Positions 57,594 through 64,000 of a stretch of 64,000 bases of DNA are shown here, in pieces. Under the pieces are notes generated by a model. That model was given only the letters and a program-made list of their open reading frames with translations. It ran no database searches and was not told where the DNA came from. The stretch comes from Gemmatimonadota bacterium. GTDB lineage: Bacteria > Gemmatimonadota > Gemmatimonadetes > Longimicrobiales > Gaopeijiaceae. The translations under genes and the position numbers were made by a program. Location of the stretch: contig JADFSR010000003.1 of NCBI GenBank assembly GCA_022560615.1, positions 1 to 64,000 of the forward strand, written 5' to 3'. How positions within the stretch are numbered: position 1 is the stretch's first letter; each line of letters starts with the position of its first letter.

Positions 57594-59287
57594 CCGCTCA
57601 GCAATGGACCCTCGCGCTCGTCGCGGCCTCGTTCACGCTCTACATCGGCATCGCCGTCTGGTCCCGCGCCTCCTCCACCAAGGACTTCTACGTGGCGGGG
57701 ACGAGCGTGTCTCCGCTCGCGAACGGCATGGCGACCGCCGCCGATTGGATGAGCGCCGCATCCTTCATCTCGATGGCGGGTCTGATCTCTTTCATGGGGT
57801 ACGATGGCTCCGTCTATCTCATGGGATGGACGGGGGGATACGTACTGCTGGCGCTGCTGCTGGCGCCGTACCTGCGCAAGTTCGGGGCGTTCACCGTTCC
57901 GGACTTCGTGGGCGACCGCTACTACTCACAGACCGCGCGCATCGTCGCGGTCGTGTGCGCGATCTTCATCTCGTTCACTTACGTCTCCGGCCAGATGCGG
58001 GGCGTCGGCATCGTCTTCGGGCGATTCCTCGAAGTGGATGTGAACACCGGCGTGTACATCGGCATGGCGGTCGTCTTCTTCTACGCCGTGCTCGGAGGCA
58101 TGAAGGGGATCACCTACACGCAGGTCGCTCAGTACTGTGTGTTGATCTTCGCGTATATGGTGCCGGCGATTTTCCTGTCGATCATGGTTACCGGCAACCC
58201 GATTCCGCAGCTGGGGTTCGGGGGAGTCGATCAGGCGTCGGGAATTCCATTGCTGGAGCGCCTGAACGGCCTCCACCAGGAGTTGGGCTTCGCGGAGTAC
58301 ACGTCGGGAACGAAGTCCATGCTGGACGTTTTCTTCATTACGACGGCGCTCATGGTCGGCACGGCCGGCCTACCGCACGTCATCATTCGTTTCTACACGG
58401 TGCCCCGCGTGAGGGACGCTCGCCTCTCGGTTGGTTGGGCGCTCGTCTTCATTTCGCTGCTCTATACGACCGCCCCGGCGATCGCAGTGTTCGCGCGCAC
58501 CAACCTCATCAACAGCGTGTCTGAAACCCCGTATTCGGAGGTTCCGGAGTGGTTCACCAAGTGGGAGGAGACGGGCCTGCTCAGGTTCGAAGACGCCAAC
58601 GGGGACGGCCTGATCCAGTTCGTCGGGCCCGACTCCCCGTTGACGAACGAGCTCTTCGTAGACAATGACATCATGGTGCTCGCGAACCCCGAGATCGCGG
58701 AGTTGCCCAATTGGGTGATCGGACTCGTCGCGGCGGGTGGCCTGGCGGCTGCGCTCTCGACCGCGGCCGGTCTGTTGTTGGTCGTGTCGTCAGCGATCAG
58801 TCACGACCTGCTGAAGCGGTCTCTGATGCCGGATATCAGCGAGCGTGGAGAACTCCTCGCCGCGCGCATCGCGGCGGGAGCCGCCGTGCTCGTCGCGGGC
58901 TATCTGGGGGTGCATCCACCCGGCTACGTCGCGCAGGTGGTCGCGTTCGCGTTCGGCCTGGCGGCGTCGTCCTTCTTCCCGGTCATCATCCTGGGCATCT
59001 TCTCGAAGCGCACGACGCGGGAAGGCGCGATTCTCGGCATGGTTTCGGGCATCGCGCTCACGGGGACCTACATCGTCTGGTTCACGTTGATGCATCCCGA
59101 GCTCAGTAACGCCGACAACTGGTGGCTCGGGATCAGTCCGCAGGGTATCGGCACCGTGGGCATGTTGCTCAACTTCGCGGTGACGATGACCGTTTCGCGC
59201 TTCACGCCCGAGCCACCTGCGCACGTGCAGCGCCTCGTGGAGTCGATCCGAGTACCGAGGAGTGGGGCCGGCGAGGCCAGCGCCTAG
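57590..59287 (+). CDS. Sodium/solute symporter (SSS family, VC_2705/ActP-like) no. 2
   Basis: 565 residues with about 13 transmembrane helices. FYVAGTSVSPLANGMATAADWMSAASFISMAG at the N-terminus is characteristic of ActP/VC_2705-type transporters of acetate and related monocarboxylates. GLAAALSTAAGLLLVVSSAISHDL is the sodium-binding stretch. A long soluble loop carries FEDANGDGLIQFVGPDSPL (residues 330-350), which resembles a Ca-binding EF-hand-like loop and also occurs in other members. Transported substrates are likely small organic acids. It is coupled to the DUF4212 gene. Confidence 0.9.
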   Translation: MTAQQWTLALVAASFTLYIGIAVWSRASSTKDFYVAGTSVSPLANGMATAADWMSAASFISMAGLISFMGYDGSVYLMGWTGGYVLLALLLAPYLRKFGAFTVPDFVGDRYYSQTARIVAVVCAIFISFTYVSGQMRGVGIVFGRFLEVDVNTGVYIGMAVVFFYAVLGGMKGITYTQVAQYCVLIFAYMVPAIFLSIMVTGNPIPQLGFGGVDQASGIPLLERLNGLHQELGFAEYTSGTKSMLDVFFITTALMVGTAGLPHVIIRFYTVPRVRDARLSVGWALVFISLLYTTAPAIAVFARTNLINSVSETPYSEVPEWFTKWEETGLLRFEDANGDGLIQFVGPDSPLTNELFVDNDIMVLANPEIAELPNWVIGLVAAGGLAAALSTAAGLLLVVSSAISHDLLKRSLMPDISERGELLAARIAAGAAVLVAGYLGVHPPGYVAQVVAFAFGLAASSFFPVIILGIFSKRTTREGAILGMVSGIALTGTYIVWFTLMHPELSNADNWWLGISPQGIGTVGMLLNFAVTMTVSRFTPEPPAHVQRLVESIRVPRSGAGEASA

Positions 59288-59313
59288 CGCAGGTGGGAAG
59301 GCGCGCTTCAGCC

Positions 59314-59580
59314 TCACCTGCGCCCAGAATACGATCTCTCCGAGTGGCGTAGAACGACCCGCTCGGTCCATCCCTCCGGAAGTAGATTCTCGAAGAAGGC
59401 GGGCATAGCGGGTCCTTCGTAGGAAGCGATCCCCTCCGGGTGAATCGGCAACTGTCCGGAAAGAGGGATCGTCCAGTCTCGGTCGTAGACGAATCGAAAC
59501 TCCCCGTTCCCGCGTGTAGCGAGCATTCCCACGGGCCAGCCATAGAAGAAGAGCGCGAACTCGCGGTCGGGGGAGCGCCA
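59314..59580 (-). pseudogene. HipA N-terminal domain remnant
   Basis: The frame reads FALFFYGWPVGMLATRGNGEF, then FRFVYDRDW, PLSGQLPIHPE and MPAFFENLLPEGW, the N-terminal subdomain of HipA-type toxin kinases. It ends about 15 codons later at a stop, and the kinase core is missing. No hipB antitoxin is beside it. It lies between the end of the symporter and the aquaporin gene. It is probably a decayed toxin-antitoxin locus. The upstream end inside the aquaporin 3' region is uncertain. Confidence 0.65.
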
Positions 59581-59590
59581 GCTGTTGCGA

Positions 59591-60235
59591 TCAGCCTTCC
59601 GAGCCTTCGGGGTTCTGCATCCGGAAGACCGGGACCGCCAGCGAGGCGCCGGCCAGGGGGCCGACGATGTAGAACCACAGGTTACCCATCGAACCGTCCC
59701 CGGCGAGCAAGTCTACGATGATCGGTCCGATGCCGACCGCCGGGTTGAACGCGCCACCCGAGACCGGTCCGACCGCGTAGACGCCCGCGAGCACCGTGAA
59801 GCCGATGGCAAGACCGTAGTAAGAATTCCCCTCCGTCGCTTTGGCTGTCGCCACGTTCAAGATCACGAGCACCAGCGCGAACGTGACCAGGACTTCGGCC
59901 ATCAAGACGGAAAGCGTGCCGTAATCGGTGCCGGGTGCCGGCGCGAAGGTCGACCCCGTGATCACAAGAACGGCTCCCCCGGCAAGCCAGGAGCCGAGGA
60001 TCTGCGCGGCGATATAGGGCACGAGCTCGGACCCCTCGAGCTTTCCCCTCAGGAAGATCGCCACGCTCACCGCCGGGTTGTAATGCGCTCCGGAGACGTG
60101 ACCACCCATGTAGACCATCACCATGAGCGTGCAGCCGATCGCGATGGGAGCCGCCGCCAATCCCGCCACGGCGGTCATCCCGATCGTGAAGACGAGAAAG
60201 AACGTACCGATCAGTTCAGTCAGATAGCGGGCCAT
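59591..60235 (-). CDS. Aquaporin (MIP family)
   Basis: 214 residues from the ATG at 60235; an in-frame start 44 codons upstream would add sequence with no membrane character. Six transmembrane helices and two NPA loops: HYNPAVS near residue 50 and AFNPAVG near 165. The N-terminus MARYLTELIGTFFLVFTIG is typical of the family. It could pass water, glycerol or other small neutral solutes; the selectivity filter was not resolved. It is divergent from the beta-propeller gene, with 181 nt between them. Confidence 0.92.
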   Translation of the reverse strand: MARYLTELIGTFFLVFTIGMTAVAGLAAAPIAIGCTLMVMVYMGGHVSGAHYNPAVSVAIFLRGKLEGSELVPYIAAQILGSWLAGGAVLVITGSTFAPAPGTDYGTLSVLMAEVLVTFALVLVILNVATAKATEGNSYYGLAIGFTVLAGVYAVGPVSGGAFNPAVGIGPIIVDLLAGDGSMGNLWFYIVGPLAGASLAVPVFRMQNPEGSEG

Positions 60236-60416
60236 GGGTCCGTGGGGTCGGGGATACGTTACGCAGCATAGTATGCCGGCATCTGAGATTGCGGGAGCGT
60301 GGTCCTCGAAGTCGTGCGCGTCAGGCAACCTCCGCGCGGAGGCAACCGCTGGGGTCCCCTCCTGCATCTACACCCGTAGTTTCTGTCACCGCCCCTCGAT
60401 CGGAGCGATACACTCG

Positions 60417-61604
60417 ATGGTACAGTCTCAGTCAGCCCCACGCATGCTCTCAGTCCTCCTAACCGCCGTTGTCCTGCTCGCGCCTCTGCCCGTGCGGGCT
60501 CAGCTGTCTCTCGGCTCGCCCACCGCGGTGTTTCCCGAGGATTTCGGGTCGATCCAAACCATCAGGGAGCTTCCGGACGGGCGTGTGCTCGTAGCCGATC
60601 CTCTGAGCAACGCGCTGTATGCGGTCGACATGAACGCGGGCACACGGGTCGTGATCGGGCGGGAGGGGGAGGGCCCCGAAGAGTACCTACAGCCCGACGC
60701 GGTGTGGCCGCTGCCCGGCGGCTCGACTCTGCTGGTCGATCTGGGCAACGGGCGACTCACCACACTGGATGCGGATCTCGAGTTCGTCGACACGAGGCCG
60801 ATCGCGACGGGGGACCCCCGCCCCGGTAGTGACAGTCCGCTGGTGCTCGCGATGCCACGCGGCGTGGACGGGGAAGGGAATATCTATGCGGAGGCAGTTG
60901 GAATGGGTTTCAGTGGACCGACTCCCGACTCCGCGGCCATTCTTCGCATCTCCAGCACGGGGCAAGGCGTCGACACCGTCGCGATGGTGAAACGCCAGGA
61001 ACGGAGGCGGACCGAGTCCGGTGGCGCGAACAACCGCAGCGTCTCTATCAGCCCGATCCCGCTCTCGCCTCAGGACGCGTGGGGCGTCGCGGCCGACGGC
61101 TCGGTCGTGGTGGCGCGCACGCTCGACTACCACATCGATTGGGTGAGCGCGGATGGCACAGTGGTTCGTGGCGCCCCGCAGCCGTTCGATCCCGTGCGGA
61201 TCGGCACAGCCGAAAAGGAGGAGTACGTCGCGGCGCAGAGCCGGAGTGGTGGTGGCGTTGGAATGCAGGTCATGATCAATAACGGCGTCATGCAGATGAG
61301 CTTCCAGCGTGGGGTGGGTGGCCGGCGCGAGATCGACCAATACGAGTGGCCGGACCGGAAGCCGCCCGTGTACGGTGGTAGGGTGATCGTCGATCCGCTC
61401 AACCGAGCCTGGGTCCAGCGACACGTGGATGCGGGTGAGCCCACGACGTACGATCTCTTCGACCGGGCCGGCTCCCTGACCGGTACGGTCACGCTCGATC
61501 ACGGCAAGCGGGTCATCGGGTTTGGAAGCAACTCGGTGTACGTGGTCACCTACGACGAGTTCGACCTGAACTACCTGGAGAGGTACGCGTTGCCGTCGAC
61601 CTAG
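60417..61604 (+). CDS. Exported six-bladed beta-propeller protein
   Basis: 395 residues from the ATG at 60417, with a signal peptide (APLPVRAQ). It has NHL/6-bladed propeller repeats: IRELPDGRVLVADPLSNALYAVD, GREGEGPEEYLQPDAVWPLPGGSTLLVD and WGVAADGSVVVARTLDYHIDWVSADG. No enzyme motif is seen. The family is often found beside outer-membrane proteins in this type of organism and is probably a binding or scaffolding protein. It may be co-transcribed with the plug protein 161 nt downstream. Confidence 0.8.
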   Translation: MVQSQSAPRMLSVLLTAVVLLAPLPVRAQLSLGSPTAVFPEDFGSIQTIRELPDGRVLVADPLSNALYAVDMNAGTRVVIGREGEGPEEYLQPDAVWPLPGGSTLLVDLGNGRLTTLDADLEFVDTRPIATGDPRPGSDSPLVLAMPRGVDGEGNIYAEAVGMGFSGPTPDSAAILRISSTGQGVDTVAMVKRQERRRTESGGANNRSVSISPIPLSPQDAWGVAADGSVVVARTLDYHIDWVSADGTVVRGAPQPFDPVRIGTAEKEEYVAAQSRSGGGVGMQVMINNGVMQMSFQRGVGGRREIDQYEWPDRKPPVYGGRVIVDPLNRAWVQRHVDAGEPTTYDLFDRAGSLTGTVTLDHGKRVIGFGSNSVYVVTYDEFDLNYLERYALPST

Positions 61605-61765
61605 GCCCGGCGGCGATGTGGCCGAGTTGGGATTGGCACGGGGTATCGCTTGCGGGCGTGCGGTTCCGTCGACCTATTCCAGGTCCGGGCTTTGGTACTG
61701 TCGTGGAGGACGGAAGGGCGTGCGTGTTGGAGAATCCGCTTGACGGCCCCGCGGGCTGAGACCGC

Positions 61766-64000
61766 ATGGTACCGCTGAGGGCTCATAGGCGATGGATCCC
61801 TGGGCTGGCGCTGCTGGCTCTAGCGGCTGGGCATGGTCCGCTCGAGGCCCAGAGGATCGTCGGTCGAGTGCTGGAAGAGGGAGGGGCTGGACCGGTCGCC
61901 GGTGCCATGGTGCGTCTCGTGAACGACACGGGAGTGACCGGTAGCGGCTGGCTCACCGCCGCGGACGGACGGTTTCGTCTGGAGGCTCCGGCGGGCGGCA
62001 CCTACGAGATCCGTGTCGAGCGCATCGGTTTCGCGACCGTGGTCATCGGTGGCGTCAGCGTGGCCGACAACGGCATCGCATCGATCGACGTGACGGTCGA
62101 GACCGAGCCCATCACCCTCGAGGGCCTTCAGGTCGAAGCGGAGGCCGGACGGTGTCGAATAGACGAGTCCGGAGGAATGACCCAGGTCGTGTGGGACGAG
62201 GCCCGGAAGGCGCTCGCAGCCGCCACCTGGACTGAAGCCCAAGTGAACTTGCGTTTCGTAGTCTCGGTCTGGGACCGCCAGATCTCGCCCCGCACGAGCC
62301 AGATTCTGTTCGAGGAGCGGGAGCAGCGCGAGACCCTGGGAGCGAATTCCGTGCAGAGCCTGCCTCCTGAAGAGCTGGTGCGCGACGGCTACGTGCAGTC
62401 ACATCCTGGATTCTTGTTCTACTATGCGCCCGACGCGGCGGTGCTGCTCTCGGATGAGTTCCTGGAGACCCACTGCTTCCGTGTAGTCGAGGACCAGGCA
62501 GACGGGTCCGCATTCGTCGGTTTGCGGTTCGAACCCGATCGCGAGCGTGACCGGCCGGATGTCGAAGGGGTCATTTGGCTCGACGAAGCGAGCGGCCGTC
62601 TCGACCGCGTGGAGTTCCGCTATACGGGGCTGCGGATCGCCGGTGCGAACCGTGCCCGCGGTGAAGTGCGATTCGCGCAGGTCGCCGATGGGCGGTGGAT
62701 CGTTCGCGAGTGGTTCATCCAGGCGCCCATGGCGAGCGGACGCGTGGGTACGCCGGGCGCGATCCGCCGCGGCAACCGCTCGTTGATCCACGAAGTGGGG
62801 AATCGAGTCGAACTTGTCGAGGGGGCCGGTTTCTCCTGGACTCCGGATATCGTGCCGGCGACCGTCAGCGGGCTTGTCTTTGACAGTGTCTCCGGCGGCG
62901 TCTTACCCGGAGCCGAGGTGAGGATCGCGGGCAGGGCGGCACGGTCGAACTCGGATCTCTCGGGGCGCTTCGAGCTGCATGATGTGCACCCGGGTATGCA
63001 CCGCCTGACATTCAGCCACCCTCGACTCGACTCTTTGGGCGTGACCCCTGGTTGGACCACCATCGTAGCCGAGTCGGGGGAGGAGCTCGAGGTGGATCTC
63101 GCGGTGCCGCGGTGGGAGACGTTGTTAGCCCTCTCGTGTGGCGAGCAAGGCGCGGGTGCGCTCGTGGGTGTGGTCCGTTCACGGGAGGGACTCACCATAG
63201 GCGGAGCGACGGTGGAGGTGCTCGACGCCCTCGGGCCGGACAGCTTACCGATCACCGACATCTCTGACCAGTACGGGGCCTACGTTCTGTGCGATGCCCC
63301 GGAGGGTGTGACCCGCGTTCGTGCGTCTCGTGGCGGATCCCGGTCGGAGGTAGCGGAAGCGAGCGTTCTGCCCGAATCTTTCGTCCAGATCGACCTCACG
63401 CTTCCGCCCCCGCCTGTTCGCCCCCTGGCGGTGCCTGGCGTCCTGAGGCCAGCGATCGTGGGCACTGTGCTCGCTCGGGAAAGTCGGCAGCCACTCCAGG
63501 ATGTTGAAGTCCGGCTGCTCGACGAGGACGGCGAAGTCGTCGCCACCGACCTTTCAACCGCCGAAGGTGAGTTCAGGATGGTGCTCGACGATGGCCTGCC
63601 GGTCGCATACCTGAGCGTCGCGCGCCTCGGGTACACCGGCGCCGTGAGTGAGGCGCTGGATCTGAGTGAGGGCACGCGGCGGGTCGAGATTCTGCTCCCG
63701 TCCGAGGCGATCGAGATCGAACCGGTCATCGTGATCGTGGACGGCCGCGTCCCGCGACTCGAGCGAGAGGGCTTCTACGCCAGAGCGACCTCGATCCCGG
63801 GCCTCTTCCTCCGCCGGGACGACATCGACGCCGTCGCACCGGCGAGAACGAGCGACTTGCTCGAGCGGGCACCCGGAGTGCGCAGCTGGACCGACCCCCT
63901 CAGCGGCGACCTCAGGAGGCGCATCGTCTTCACGCGCCTCACGCTAGCGGGTGGCGACCGCTGCTACCCGTCGTTGTACGTGGACGGCGACATGGTGCGA
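61766..64000 (+). CDS. Large exported protein with carboxypeptidase-regulatory repeats and a plug-like end, cut by the window edge
   Basis: The frame is open from the ATG at 61766 to the last base (745 codons). A signal peptide (ALLALAAGHGPLEAQ) precedes a first carboxypeptidase-regulatory-like domain (about 25-115, ending IEGLQVEAEA-like). A middle domain of about 250 residues follows, with VWDEARKAL and GVIWLDEASGRLDRVEFRY. Three more regulatory-like domains lie at about 370-445, 455-540 and 560-650. The last visible part, DIDAVAPARTSDLLERAPGVR then GGDRCYPSLYVDGD, is like a TonB-dependent receptor plug. It resembles the shorter protein at 3711-4493. The complete length is unknown. Confidence 0.75.
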   Translation, partial: MVPLRAHRRWIPGLALLALAAGHGPLEAQRIVGRVLEEGGAGPVAGAMVRLVNDTGVTGSGWLTAADGRFRLEAPAGGTYEIRVERIGFATVVIGGVSVADNGIASIDVTVETEPITLEGLQVEAEAGRCRIDESGGMTQVVWDEARKALAAATWTEAQVNLRFVVSVWDRQISPRTSQILFEEREQRETLGANSVQSLPPEELVRDGYVQSHPGFLFYYAPDAAVLLSDEFLETHCFRVVEDQADGSAFVGLRFEPDRERDRPDVEGVIWLDEASGRLDRVEFRYTGLRIAGANRARGEVRFAQVADGRWIVREWFIQAPMASGRVGTPGAIRRGNRSLIHEVGNRVELVEGAGFSWTPDIVPATVSGLVFDSVSGGVLPGAEVRIAGRAARSNSDLSGRFELHDVHPGMHRLTFSHPRLDSLGVTPGWTTIVAESGEELEVDLAVPRWETLLALSCGEQGAGALVGVVRSREGLTIGGATVEVLDALGPDSLPITDISDQYGAYVLCDAPEGVTRVRASRGGSRSEVAEASVLPESFVQIDLTLPPPPVRPLAVPGVLRPAIVGTVLARESRQPLQDVEVRLLDEDGEVVATDLSTAEGEFRMVLDDGLPVAYLSVARLGYTGAVSEALDLSEGTRRVEILLPSEAIEIEPVIVIVDGRVPRLEREGFYARATSIPGLFLRRDDIDAVAPARTSDLLERAPGVRSWTDPLSGDLRRRIVFTRLTLAGGDRCYPSLYVDGDMVR

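Overview
The window is GC-rich chromosomal DNA that looks like a member of Gemmatimonadota or a close relative. This is inferred from gene style and was not checked against a database. The clues are many lipoprotein and exported hydrolases, TonB-plug-like proteins with carboxypeptidase-regulatory domains, six-bladed and YncE-type beta-propellers, and a fragment of a serine/threonine kinase N-terminus of the kind common in that phylum. Short overlaps of the ATGA, GTGA and TTGA type couple many genes. No rRNA, tRNA or CRISPR array was recognised.

Layout. (1) 1-5255 is a scrapyard: a large serine recombinase whose 3' end is fused to a truncated IS91-type transposase, a frameshifted lipoprotein, a 28-codon kinase stub, a ~127-bp direct repeat (two copies), a plug-like protein, and a frameshifted gene that resembles a phage terminase small subunit. 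(2) 5427-12410 holds exported oxidative and hydrolytic functions: an M14-like peptidase on the plus strand, then four minus-strand lipoproteins (metallo-beta-lactamase fold, YncE propeller, PQQ-type sugar dehydrogenase, dihaem cytochrome c). (3) 12412-46467 is an almost unbroken minus-strand block of core genes: D-amino-acid transaminase, PspA, YbjN-like protein, uvrA, tamB/tamA, metallophosphoesterase, lgt, tsaD, YbbR, TlpA-like, PASTA, rsmB, thiG-thiS-thiE, fmt, def, yajC, tgt, M28 peptidase, queA, ruvB-ruvA-ruvC, YebC, an outer-membrane protein, an amidase and an M20 amidohydrolase.

(4) 46602-50178 is the most interesting segment: a promoter with a Fur-like palindrome drives apbE, an outer-membrane beta-barrel, an FMN-binding protein and a four-helix membrane protein. 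Together these could form a flavin-based electron path across the envelope. (5) 50066-52433 is a second scrapyard: an amidase 3' remnant, an IS91 N-terminal relic, a truncated ISNCY-like transposase, and an NtrC-type response regulator cut off where its AAA+ domain begins. (6) 52626-59580 carries two different two-part sodium/solute symporters (DUF3311-type and DUF4212-type), a secreted cyanophycinase-like peptidase, an alpha/beta hydrolase, a TerB-like membrane protein and a hipA remnant. (7) 59591-64000 has an aquaporin, a beta-propeller protein and a large plug-domain protein that runs off the right edge.

The core genes work in envelope biogenesis (lgt, tamA/tamB, yajC, pspA), translation and RNA modification (fmt, def, tgt, queA, rsmB, tsaD) and DNA repair (uvrA, ruvABC). 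The flanking regions carry lineage-specific secreted metabolism and decayed mobile DNA.
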